From Closterium sp. NIES-65 (lineage: Eukaryota; Streptophyta; Zygnematophyceae; Desmidiales; Closteriaceae): DNA of 64,000 nt. Every line of letters begins with the position of its first letter. The stretch's first letter is position 1. This document shows positions 52,206-63,000 of the stretch, one piece after another. The notes under the pieces are model-generated. The model searched no databases. It saw only the letters and a list, made by a program, of their open reading frames with translations, and had not been told where the DNA came from. A program made the translations under genes and the position numbers. The stretch is from contig CANXME010002069.1 of assembly GCA_948144175.1 (NCBI GenBank), forward strand, positions 434,001-498,000. Reading direction: 5' to 3'.

Positions 52206-52433
52206 AGACCACACGGGAGGAAGGAGTGGGGCAGAGAGGAGGGCAAGGGGAGCCGTAGGATGGAACCAGGTGTAGGATGGTGGGAGGGAAGAGCAGAAGA
52301 AATGAGGGCACCGCAAGAAAGGGCTAGATGGGAACACGGGCACCTGAGCAGTGCAGTAAGGAAGCAAGGCAGCAGGAGGGAATAGGTTGGGGGGAGAGAT
52401 ACAGCAACCATGGGAGTGGGGAGTTTCCGACAG
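52151..52433 (+). repeat. 283-bp direct repeat, copy before the GYP3 3' LTR
   Basis: From AAGGAGGTACTCAAG to TTTCCGACAG, covering the end of the integrase frame and the purine-rich 3' untranslated region. Repeated almost exactly at 52994-53276. Confidence 0.93.
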
Positions 52434-52434
52434 C

Positions 52435-52993
52435 TGTCAGAATTCTGAGGTTAAGGTCTAAGAAATCCTGACAGAGGGTGTAGCGGAAAGCAAAGGCGGA
52501 AAACATGTACATTTGTATATAAGCGAAACCGATTGTGGCGAGGGCAGTAACGGCAGCGGCGTGGCGGGGTGAGACAGGTAGAGGGAAGGTGGGGCAAGGA
52601 ACGGGATTCGGGGTGCGCTGGCAGGGTTACAGCGAGATGACGTGGAGGAGGGTGCGGGTGGGGAGCTTACTGTGTGATGTGTGGTGTGCATGTGTGTGCT
52701 TTGGTTTCTTCTTGCAGACACTGAGTCCAGGATAGAGCTGGGAAGCAGCAAAGCAAGCTGGAGACGGGTGGAAGAGCATTGTGGATGGCAAGCTAGGTAG
52801 CCTAGCACTGTTGCTTTGTTAGGCCAGCCTTGCTAGGGTTTGTGTAGGGAAGCTTAAGGCAGGGTCCTGGGCCATGGGACTGCCACTGCGTGTTTGTTTT
52901 CGTGAATTACTGCAGCATTCTGTTTTCAAGATAAGCAGTCTTAGCACGGAGCCATAACCGCAGTCAGGATGAGTTAGGAGGTAGCTGAACTGA
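52435..52993 (+). repeat. GYP3 3' LTR
   Basis: 559 bp, TGTCAGAATTCTG to GCTGAACTGA, lacking the terminal CA of the 5' copy. Differences from the 5' LTR are mostly transitions (for example GGCCTAAG/GGTCTAAG, GGGGCGAGG/GGGGCAAGG). Confidence 0.92.
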
Positions 52994-53276
52994 AGGAGGT
53001 ACTCAAGAAAGGAAGGATGAAAGCAAAGGGAAGGGGAAAGTGGGGTAAAGACCACACGGGAGGAAGGAGTGGGGCAGAGAGGAGGGCAAGGGGAGCCGTA
53101 GGATGGAACCAGGTGTAGGATGGTGGGAGGGAAGAGCAGAAGAAATGAGGGCACCACAAGAAAGGGCTAGATGGGAACACGGGCACCTAAGCAGTGCAGT
53201 AAGGAAGCAAGGCAGCAGGAGGGAATAGGTTGGGGGGAGAGATACAGCAACCATGGGAGTGGGGAGTTTCCGACAG
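52994..53276 (+). repeat. 283-bp direct repeat, copy after the GYP3 3' LTR
   Basis: Fused directly to the LTR end (CTGA, then AGGAGGTACTC) and ending CCGACAG, precisely where copy 1 meets the LTR, but followed by GCGACCGTC of the host. Confidence 0.93.
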
Positions 53277-53480
53277 GCGACCGTCATCGTCGTGGCAACC
53301 AGCCTTGCAAGGGAAGCTGCCGTCGAAGACGTCATTGGCAAAAGATGCTGACACCTCCAGCGGCAATGCACGCGGTGACGGAGCGGCCTCGTGCTCGATG
53401 GTTGGCGTGGTGAAGCCGGCGATCTCGCTGGCTCCAGAGGCCGGCGAGGACATCCATGTCAAGAATCTAACGGACGAGAA
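53277..53480 (+). pseudogene. Gag remnant of the older retrotransposon, 3' part
   Basis: Probable continuation of 44643-45775 after removal of GYP3: the left side ends ATCGACGGCG and this side starts GCGACCGTC. The joined frame runs on as DRHRRGNQPCKGSCRRRRHW to a stop at 53413. Assignment rests on position and frame, not on a recognised domain. Confidence 0.4.
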
Positions 53481-55510
53481 TGAATGACTAGAAGCATGGA
53501 AGGGTTTAAATATGAGGAAGCCCTAGCATGACCTAGCCCACCAAAATACAACAACTCAGGTCGTCTCAACTAGTCCAACCACTATGGCACGTGGTCACAA
53601 GACTAGTCAGCAAGAAACAACACGGCATGTCATGCAAACCAAGGTGGCACAACTAGTCCAACCTCTGTGACGAGCAAGGCCATAAGACGAGTCCATGGGT
53701 TCGCACGGTATATGTACATATATGTAAATCTACATCGTTATATAATACAATCAGCGGAGGAAGCAACTGAGTTCAAGAAACAAGCAAGTGAGGACAACAT
53801 TTAACTAGTCCGAGTTGAGTACAGAACTGTTGATGGTCACAAGGCCGACATGCCTTGGTAAAGATGTTAGCGGTGTTGGCCTCTAAGCCACTGTAATCGT
53901 GCATGCTTGGCAGCGCTGCTGTAGCTCGCGCAAGAAGAAGTTTCGCAGCTCAATGTGCTTCATATGCCCCAACAGTCGTGGCTCCTGACACAACACGCTC
54001 ATGGCTCTTTGTCAGCGAAGAGCACTGGGGCAGTACGAGATGGCCCAAGTCAGAGAGCAGAATGGTGAGCCAGTGCTACTCCGGTACAGCCATGGCACCA
54101 GCGTTGATATCAGCCTCACAGATAGAGCAACTTACAACGCACGAGTTGACCTCCAAGACACAGTTCTAGATCCGAGACTAAAGCAGTAGCCATGTGAAGA
54201 CCTCCAAAACTGAACGTCGTCTGCCCACGGCACGTCGCTGTGGCCAACGAGCCTGACTGCCCGTCTCCATCCAAGCACAAGCCCCATGTACGATGTGCTC
54301 CCCAGATAGCACACAACCCTCTTAGCGGCCTCCAGTCGACAGGGCGGTGTTCCGGGTGCAACGAGCTCCAACGTTGAGAGAGTATGCAAGATCTGGACGA
54401 CTATATGCCATCACGTATATAAGGCAGCCCACCGGCTCTACGTAGTCACCACTAGACTCAGCAGGCTGGTCAGGAACAAGAAGTGTGAGCTTGTGATGGA
54501 CTGCAAGCAGAGTTACCTGCGGGGTAGAGTAGCGAAAGGGGAACTGCTCGAGGATTTGCTGCACCATGTGCGATTTAGACAGTGTAATGGTGCGTTATGC
54601 TTTGTCCCGCAAATCGAGGTACTGACGCAACTCATCTTGGTCAGTGCAGGTGTGTCTCATCTGCAGTTCCGCCTTCACCGAAGCCAATGCAACTCTGTCA
54701 GGCGTAGCAAATACGAGGTCGTCAACATAAACAAGTACATAGAACGGTGTGGAGCCAGAATGGACAAAGAGAGCAGGGGCAGCAGAAGACGGAGAGAAGC
54801 CAAGAGACATTAGAGCGGTGTGCATTGTGTTGTGCTACTCGCGAGGCGTCTGACACATACCGTAGACTAGCATCCTGAGACCCGACAGGGTGCAAGGAGG
54901 AAATAACTGAGTAAAATTAGGCGGGTGGCGTAGCGAGATCTGCTCATGGTGGCTGTTTTGGAGAAACGGATTGCAATAGTCCAGTGAGTGAAGCTAGTAG
55001 CCATGCTGTGCTGCTACGTGCTGTAGTACCCAAAAAACTCTACCCCCTCTCCCTGACTGAAGTCTCTCGACATGTAACGCGCCTTCGAGACACGCGTCAA
55101 GGCGACCGCTTCACCTTGAAGATCTGCATGCCATCGACTTTGTTCGTCCCAAGAGGGGGACCTACATTGATATAGGTACATGCCAAGATGCCTTGTATGC
55201 CTCGATGGTTGCTATCCACTGTCCCAAACTACCTTAGTGTAAGAGCGAGGAGTTGGGATATGAAAGGTGCGAGGGTCACCCTTAGGAGCTAGCAGTATGG
55301 GACAGAGATGGGAAGTAGCGATTGCAAGGAAAGCTAGCTCAGACAAACGTAGGAGGAGCTGTAGAGTGAGTGACAATTGAGGAAAGGACACGAGACACTG
55401 TAGAAAAAGTGGCATGCAGGAAGTTAGAGAGTGAAAGAAACACATTGCGAGGCGACTGAGGAGGAGTCGGAAGACGAGGACGAGACACACAAGGAGGAGA
55501 AAAACAGAGG
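53481..55510 (-). pseudogene. COP6: decayed Copia RT and RNase H
   Basis: Minus-strand remnant with many stops and shifts. Readable blocks, from right to left: LLAPKGDPRTFHIPTPRSYT (55230-55290), a damaged early RT (54840-55200), [16 protein letters not shown] (around 54700-54750), QILEQFPFRYSTPQ (54540), YVEPVGCLIYVMAYSRPDLA (54400-54460), RVVCYLGSTSYMGLVLG (54290), ADDVQFWRSSHGYCFSLGS (54160-54225) and, near 53830-53990, a faint match to the RNase H end. The protein is homologous to COP5 but strongly diverged. No LTR recognised; 53481-53810 resembles a 3' untranslated region. More AT-rich than the younger Copia copies. Confidence 0.8.
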
Positions 55511-55531
55511 CTCATAGGGTGATGGCTAGTC

Positions 55532-55795
55532 GAAATTCACGTCTGATCTCGGCCGTTGAGAAGAAATTCGATCCGACGCTCAAAATTCCAACTGTTTTGG
55601 GCGAAATTCTCGAGGTCGTTGAGATTCGAATCGATCCGACGGTCGAAGTTCCAACTTTTTCGCCACTGGACCTGAGGAGTGTTCGAAAACCGGTTCGAGG
55701 GGGACGTTAGAAAATAGCACGGAACTGGTTTACGTACCCGAAATCGGCGCTCTCCGTCGTCCCCCCCGCGGTTTTAAAAGCTAGGTTTTAGCGGT
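55532..55795 (-). repeat. Inverted copy of the Gypsy leader
   Basis: The reverse complement matches GYP2 leader sequence at about 8000-8260 (CCGCGGGGG, TACGTAAA, CCAGTTCCG, CCCCCTCGA, GTTTTCGAACAC, GGATCGA, TCTCAACGGCCGAGATC). It lies head-to-head with GYP4, whose own leader resumes at about 56075. Confidence 0.85.
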
Positions 55796-56074
55796 CGGCG
55801 CCTTTGTGCCGCCGCCGAGTATTGCAGCCCAACAGTCGGTGTTTGGCCAAGATACTTGGCCACCCTCATTCCAGCTGCTACCTGCTCCTCATTAGGGCAT
55901 TGCACAACCCTAGCCAGCTGCCCGGTAGCAAACGCGACGTCGCCAGAGTGAAGGTCATGTGGCTACTCCCTTTCCCTCTGGGTTCAAGTGTGTGAAGGGA
56001 CGAGAGGAGGAGAGCGTTTGTGAAGAGGAGAGGCGCCGTTTTCACTCGTTGGTGGGCAGCCTCATGTATGCGGA
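55796..56074 (+). other. Unassigned sequence between inverted leader and GYP4
   Basis: About 280 bp with no recognised match in the window and no gene. Confidence 0.4.
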
Positions 56075-56193
56075 GAATCACGCGACCTACAGAATCAACC
56101 CTCGTCATTTCTGCAGTCAACTCGACTCACAGTAAGATGACCAACGCCTAAAATTAATTTATTTTTGTCACAAATCTTCCTATGAATCGCCAA

Positions 56194-57126
56194 ATGGAGG
56201 AAAACGGTAATAATTCCGTACGGAAAATTACGGAGTTACACACCGGTCTGGACCAGACGCGAGCGCCACTCCAGCGAATAGAGGAGCTTCTCGCGAACCA
56301 GTCGGCAGCCGCCATAGCAGCAGCGAACGCAGCGGCGAATGCAGCAGCGACGTCAGCAGCAGCAGCGGCGACACCGACACTTAACCCAGCAACAGCGGCA
56401 GCGGCTACAGTGAATCTTGAGGCGGCACGTCCGGGGCTACCGGAGACGTTCAATCCGAATGCGAGAGACACTAACGTTCGTCAATTCATTGCGACTCTCG
56501 AAATTTACTTCGAGGCCGTTGGCTGTACGACCCCGACACACGATGCAATGCGGATTCGGCTCGCAGCGACACTGTTACGAGGCCCAGCGCTCGAGTGGAT
56601 TTACAACAGCAATAAGATCCGAGGCGAGGGGTCATGGACGCAGTTTCGGGAAGCTTTAATTCAACGTTTCGAACCAATCAACTCCAGCTACATGGCGCGG
56701 CAGCAGATTCATCGGCATAAACAGTTCGGAAGTGTAACACAGTACACGCAGCAGATGGAGAGCCTCTTCAACCGAATTACCGACCTGACCGAAGGGGAAA
56801 AAATCCAAGCGCATACTGAGGGGCTAAAGATGGAAGTCCGCTGACAGGTGATTGCCGCAAACTACAACAACTACCGCGACATGGTGTGTGCAGCAGAGAG
56901 ATTCGATGCGCTGACACGAGATCAACCCGAGACACGATGCCACGTGCCAAACCGATCATTTGGCACGAAGCGATCGGCACCACCCACGACCGCCGACCCG
57001 ATGGATATGGACAAGATCGACGCGAAGCAGCGGCCGACAAAATATGAGAAGTGCGAATTTTGCGGCGCAGCAGGACATCGACTCTTCGCGTGTTGGAAGT
57101 TGAAGAAGGTACTAGCGGAGCTATAG
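56194..57126 (+). pseudogene. GYP4 gag
   Basis: Starts at ATG 56194 (MEENGNN), the position matching GYP2 gag; an ATG 12 bases upstream is also in frame. It has a coiled-coil-like start, an Ala-rich tract (56305-56410), the capsid region (FIATLEIYFEAVG, LRGPALEWIY, RFEPINSSYM, VTQYTQQMESLFNRI), TGA at 56842-56844 in place of an Arg codon, and the zinc knuckle CEFCGAAGHRLFAC (about 57055-57096). It ends at TAG 57124-57126, beyond which pol follows in the same frame. Confidence 0.88.
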
Positions 57127-57150
57127 GGCAACAACAGTGCGACATCCACG

Positions 57151-58593
57151 ATGGCGAAAAAAGGAGGACATGATGGCGCGAATTTAAAACGCCTCGATCG
57201 GCCGACAACAGGGGAAATCGCCGAGACAAATGGAGGCTCCGCGAAACAAGACTCTGCACCGACCGAGAAACTCCAGCCGAACACCCCCGAGAGTAAGAAT
57301 ATTCCCTCTCGAGGTTTTCAAGCCTTTAAAAAATTCAGGGGAGATTTCAAGGCCAAGAAAAAGCCTTCATACATTATTCAGGTACCTGAGAAGTTGGGCA
57401 AACCACTCCGGAGCGTTGAAAAGGGTCGTGCGTTCCAAGGAGTTCATATTCTCTCCCCGCAGCATAGTGTTAAGGCTCCCCATTGCCCACAGGAGAAGCC
57501 TACAGAGCTGCAAAGGCTTAAGGGAGGGTTCGAGACCAAGACAAAGCTGAATCGGCCTCGGATAAAGCCTTCTAACCCAACTCAGTTGAAAACAGATATG
57601 GAGTTAGCAGCTTCGAGCGCAGGACCGAGGGATGATCTATTTGACGTACCCTACGATCCTATAAGCGAGACCATCTACGGTTACTCGGAGCAGCAAAAAC
57701 CACTACTACTCGAGGTGATCTGCAATGGGCGACGCCTCCTGGCAATGGTGGACAGTAGTGCGTCACACTCGGTGTGCGACCGCGGGACGTTGGAGAAAAT
57801 TGGAGAATTTTCGGAGGAGACCAAGTTCTCGGCAACAATGGTGGACGGTACGAAACTTCCCATCCACGGCGAAGCATCACTGCAGCTGCACATAGGGGCG
57901 CTGAGGTGGAAGCCGACGTTGCCGATCACGAACATCAAGGGCTTAGATTTCATCTTGGGGCGAGATTTCTTGAAGCGGTTCAACCCCGAGATCGACTGGG
58001 TCAACAGGAAGGCGTGCATATACAACAACGGAAAACGAGTGGAGCTGCGAAGCTGGACGGATACAGGGAACATTCATGAAACGACACTGGCATGGTTCGA
58101 ACGGACGGTGAACGAGAGTAACACGGGTTACTTAGCACTGGTTATGGCAGCAGCAGAGAAGGAGAAGCCGAGTTCGGAGCTACCTGCAGCAGTGAAGGAG
58201 GTCTTGGAGCAGTACAAAGATATAATGCCCGACGACCTACCCGCAGGAGTACCTCCAGCACGCACCCACGAGCACGAGATCGTGGAGGAACCAGGTGCGA
58301 AACCCGTCTCACGTGCACCATACGGACTGAGTCCGACCGAACTGACAGACATGAAGAAACAGATAGAATATCTACTGGACCGACAACTGATCCGCCCATC
58401 CACCTCTCCCTACGGTGCACCAGTCCTCTTCACTCCAAAACCAGATGGTAGTCTACGGATGTGCATCGACTACCGTGCACTGAACAAACGGACTGATAAA
58501 AACAAATACCCCATACCGCGCATAGACGACCTACTGGACCAACTGCGTGGTGCAACAGTCTTTTCGAAGCTGGACCTACGATCGGGTTACTAG
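57151..58593 (+). pseudogene. GYP4 protease and N-terminal RT
   Basis: 480 open codons in the gag frame. The protease site reads [10 protein letters not shown] (Gly to Ser, as in GYP2), followed by [15 protein letters not shown] starts with [36 protein letters not shown] and [10 protein letters not shown] and then meets TAG at 58591-58593. The same TAG is found at the matching codon in GYP1 (5478) and GYP2 (17829). Apart from this codon and the protease substitution the segment is well kept. Confidence 0.87.
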
Positions 58594-59077
58594 CAGATCA
58601 AGATGGCAGACAACTCGGTCCACAAGACGGCGTTCCGTACCAGATACGGCTCCTACGAATACTTGGTGATGCCGTTCAGACTCTGCAACGCGTGCGTAGA
58701 TGAATCACATCTTACGACCCCTACTGGACGAGTGCGTAGTGGTGTACCTGGACGACATTCTTATCTACTCCAAGAACATGAAGGAGCACGTGGAGCATCT
58801 GCGGAAGGTGTTCGAGATCCTGCGGAAAAACAAGTTCTACGTGAAGCTGTCGAAGAGCGGCTTGGCCTTGAAGAAGGTGCAGTTTCTCGGGCACATGGTG
58901 AGTGCCGAGGGCGTACACGTGGACCCGCGGAAGATCGAAGCCGTCAAGAAGTGGAAAGTACCGGAGAACGTGAAGGAGTTGCAGCAGTTCCTAGGCTTCG
59001 CCAACTACTACAACAGGTTCGTGCCGCAGTACGCTAAGATAGCAGCGCCACTGACCGACCTACTGAAAAAGGATACG
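58594..59077 (+). pseudogene. GYP4 RT, C-terminal half
   Basis: Continues [19 protein letters not shown], loses about 20 bp near 58695 (after LCNA) with a frameshift, then reads [20 protein letters not shown] with the catalytic Tyr-Leu-Asp-Asp, [14 protein letters not shown] and [13 protein letters not shown], and stops at the fusion with GC-rich repeats near 59077. RNase H and integrase are absent. Confidence 0.85.
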
Positions 59078-59640
59078 CTACCGCCCCGCTTAGGCCCCGC
59101 TACGGCCCCGCTACGGCCCCGTCGGCCCCGCTACGGCCCCGCTTAGGCCCCGCTACGGCCCCGCTACGGCCCCGTTGGCCCCACTATGGCCCCGCTTAGG
59201 CCCCGTCGGCCCCGCTACGGCCCCGCTTAGGCCCCACTACGGCCCCGCTACGGCCCCGTCGGCCCCGCTACGGCCCCGCTTAGGCCCCGCTTAGGCCCCG
59301 TCGGCCCCGCTACGGCCCCGCTTAGGCCCTGCTACGGCCCCGCTACGGCCCCGTCGGCCCCGTCGGCCCCACTACGGCCCTGCTTAGGCCCCGTCGGCCC
59401 CGCTACGGCCCCGCTTAGGCCCCGCTACGGCCCCGCTACGGCCTCGCTACGGCCTCGTCGGCCCCGTCGGCCCTGCTTAGGCCCCGCTACGGCCCCGCTA
59501 CGGCCCCGTCGGCCCCGTCGGCCCCACTACGGCCCCGCTACGGCCCCGCTTAGGCCCCGCTGCGGCCCCGCTACGGCCCCACTTCGGCCCCGTGGGCCCC
59601 TCTACGGCCCCACTTAGGCCCCACTTCGGCCCCGTCGCCA
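59078..59640 (+). repeat. GGCCCCGCTA-type minisatellite at the GYP4/COP7 junction
   Basis: Dozens of 8- to 11-bp units (CGGCCCCGCTA, GGCCCCGCTTA, GGCCCCGTC) in mixed order. It occupies the place of the COP7 LTR and early leader. Confidence 0.93.
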
Positions 59641-60013
59641 CCGCGGCCCCGCCCACCCTTGCGGCCCGCCGCCACCTGCGACCTCGCCACCACCTCCGAC
59701 CCCGCCTCCCAGCGTCCGCAACGCCGAGCAGCCGAACTGCCGGCCACCTGAGCCGCTCGACCTCCCGAGCCGCCCAGCAGCCGAGCCGCCCAGCATCCGA
59801 GCCGCCCAGCAGCCGAGCCGCCCAGCAGCCGAGCCGCCCAATAGCCGAGCCGGCCAGCACCAGCAGCCGAGCCGCCCAGCAGCCGAGCCGCCCAGCAGCG
59901 GAGCCGCCCTGCAGCCGAGTCGCCCAACAGCCGAGCCGCCGAGCAGCCCGATCGCTCCACCTACCTGGTAAGAGCACAGTCTCTGCCACTGCACAGCCTT
60001 GCCTCCTTCTGTT

Positions 60014-63000
60014 ATGGCTTCCCCTGGCGTTCTCACCTTTGACGCTGAGGGTCGGGCAGTGGACTTTGAGGTCTGGGTAGATGATCTGCAGCTTTTCCTG
60101 CAGTGCGATAGGGCAGACGGCCTCTCCCTGTTTGACCTCACTTCTGGTGCCTCCCCTGCCCCTGCTGCTGATGCTGACGCCACTGTTCGCTCACAGTGGG
60201 CCACACGTGACGCTGCTGCTCGCCTTGTTGTGCGCCGCCACTTACCGACCACTGAGCGTCCACACTTTAGCCAGTACAAGAGTGCTCAGACCTTGTACGA
60301 CGCTGTAGTTGCACGCTACTCTTCCCCTGCCACTGCTGCACTGAGCCGCCTCATGCTACCGTACCTCTTCCCTGACCTTGCTGCCTTTCCCAGTGTCGCT
60401 GACCTCATTACGCACCTCCGCACTAGTGACACTCGCTACCGCGCTGCGCTTCCTGCTGAGTTCTGCGCCAAGAACCCCCCCCCCATGTACATCACCCTCT
60501 ACTACATAGTCACCCGTCTCCCTGACTCTCTCCGTGTAGTCAGGGACCACTTCCTCTCTGTTTGCCCCACCACTCTCACCATTGACCTCCTCGAGAAGGC
60601 CCTCCTAGCGATAGAGAAGAGCATAGTCGCTGTAGGAGCCTCTCGTGGTGACCCTCGCACCCCCGTCTTTGAGGGGTGTTCTCCCTCCCCCCTCTTGCCC
60701 TCTGTTGCCTCTGCTGCTGCGGCCGACCTCGTTGGTTTCGAGTCGGTCGGCGCTGCGTCTGCCCCGAGCGGGAGACGCCGCACCGGCAAGGGCAAGGGGG
60801 GCAAGGGCACTGGAGGAGGTGGAGGGGGCGGTGGAGGTGGTGGTGGAGGCGGTGGAGGGAGTGGGGGTGGTGGTGGGAGTGGTGCTGGGGGTGGCGGCGG
60901 CGGCGGCAGCACTGGAGGCGGCGGAGGCGGTGGAGGTGGTGGAGGGAGCGGAGGCGGCGGAGGTAGTGGATGAGGCGGAGGTGGAGGAGGCGGCGGATGC
61001 GGCGGAGGCGGCGGCGGCGGCGGAGGCGGCGGTGGTGGAGCGCCAGCAGCAGCAGCGGAGTGGTGTGACCCTGTCCCCTCAGCAGCTTCGTGAGTGGTAC
61101 ACTGCACGCCAGCGCGGTGGGGGTTTTGGTCCGTGCTCTTACGTTCTCCGTACCGGCGACCGCACTGGTGAGCAGTGCGGGGGTCCGCACTCCACGCAGC
61201 GCTGCTTTGGTCGCCTGACGGACGCGTGGCGTCGCCAGTTCCCTGAGGCGTCAGAGATCCCTCGGTGTGGAGATTTGGCTAAGGCCGGGGTTGCTATCTT
61301 TGATCTTGACTTCGATGCTATTCTTGCTGCCATGTATGCTGTTGCTGATAGTGTTGAGGGTGCCTGTTACCTGTGTGTACCGCCTGACCCGGGCATTGAG
61401 GCTGCTGCGCTAGGTGCTGGTGAGACTGCTGCTCTAGGTGCTAGTGCGTCTGCTGCCCCAGGTGCCAGTGCGTGTGCCGCCCCAGGTGCTGGTGAGTCTG
61501 CTCTCTCAGGTACTACGTCGGCTCAGGCCTTCCACACCTTCACCCTGGACTCGGGTGCGTCCCGCTCCTTCTTTTGAGACCGCACCACTCTTACGCCGCT
61601 CAGTCGGCCGGTTGCAGTCTCCCTAGCAGACCCCTCTGGGGGTCCTGTCCTTGCTAGCTTCTCCACTGTCCTTCCGTGCCCTCCAGCCCCCTCTGGCACC
61701 CTGTCTGGTCTCTACCTCCCCTCGTTCTCTACGAACTTGGTGAGTGGAGCGGACCTACAGGATCGAGGGGTTGACCAGTTCACTCCTGCGAGTCAGCGAG
61801 TGACCCACTGCATGTGTGCTCGGACAGGCCGACACTTGGCCACGTTCACCCGTCGGCCAGGGTCGAGCCTGTACACCCTTACTGCTGAGTCTCCTCCTAC
61901 TGCTGAGTCTGCCCATGTAGCTGCGTCGAGTCAAATGTTTGCTGCGGCGTCTAGGTCTGGTCCTGAGTCTGCCCCCTGCTCGTGTCGTCTGCTGTCCCAC
62001 CAGACTCTCCTCTGGCACCACCGCCTTGGTCACCCCTCCTTGCCTCGTCTCCGAGGCATGGCCTCCCGTGTCCTTATCTCTGGTCTTCCTCGGTCTCTCC
62101 CTCCCCTTCCTCCGGGGCCTGGCCCTACCTGCATTCCCTGCGTCGAGGGGCGACAGCGCGCCGCCCCTCACTCCTCCGAGTTTCCTCCGACAGAGGCTCC
62201 GCTGCAGACTCTTCACATGGACGTGTGGGGCCCAGCCCGCGTCAGTGGGCAGGGGAGAGAGCGGTACTTTCTGCTGGTCGTTGACGACTACTCGCGTTAC
62301 ACCACAGTCTTCCCCTTACGCAGCAAGGGTGACGTCACTAAGGTGTTGATCGACTGGATCCGCGCAGCTCGTCTCCAGCTCAGAGAGAGTTTCGGCTCGG
62401 ACTTTCCTGTTTTGTGTCTGCACTCGGACAGAGGAGGGTAGTTTTCCTCTACCCGTCTCGGAGCCTTCTGTCGGGCACAGGGCATCCGCCAGACCTTCAC
62501 GCTTCCGGCCTCTCAACAGCAAAATGGGATTGCTGAGCGCCGCATTGGCATGGTCATGGACGTCGCACGTACGTCCATGATGCATGCGGCTGCCCCCCAT
62601 TTTCTGTGGCCGTTTGCGGTTCAGTACGCAGCGCATCAACTCAACCTTCAGCCCCAGGTCTCCTTGCCAGAGACCTCCCCTGCCTTGCGGTGGACAGGGA
62701 AGGTTGGCGATGCGTCTGCGTTTCGGGTCTGGGGATCTCGGGCATTTGTCCGCGACTTGTCTACGGACAAGCTGTCCCCCCGTGGTGTTCCTTGCGTCTT
62801 CCTTGGCTTCCCCCCGTGACGCGCGTGGCTGGCAGTTTTACCACCCCACCACGCGCCGTGTTCTGTCCTCCCAGGACGTCACCTTTGACCAGTCGGTGCC
62901 TTACTACCGTCTCTTCCCCTACCGCACTACGCCCCTCCCCCCGCCGCCGCTCTTCCTTGCGCGAGGTGCTACTCAGGTAGACCCCCTCCCTCCTCAGGGT

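Larger units (their letters stand above)
45776..53276 (+). mobile_element. GYP3: Ty3/Gypsy element encoding a DNA cytosine methyltransferase
   Basis: 7.5 kb with a 561-bp 5' LTR (45776-46336), gag-protease, a Dnmt3-like methyltransferase between protease and RT, RT, RNase H, a truncated integrase and an LTR at 52435-52993. The LTRs differ at about nine or ten positions by eye. The right end is unusual: the 283 bp before the 3' LTR are repeated after it (52994-53276), and host sequence follows without another LTR. A short GCG/GGCG may be the target duplication. It lies in the older gag remnant. Confidence 0.9.
56075..59077 (+). mobile_element. GYP4: truncated Gypsy element of the GYP1/GYP2 family
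   Basis: Starts in the leader (ACGCGACCTACAGAAT matches 8270-8290 of GYP2) and runs through gag, protease and RT, ending inside the RNase H connection at LLKKDT (59077), where Copia-type leader repeats begin. No LTR at either end. Confidence 0.85.
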
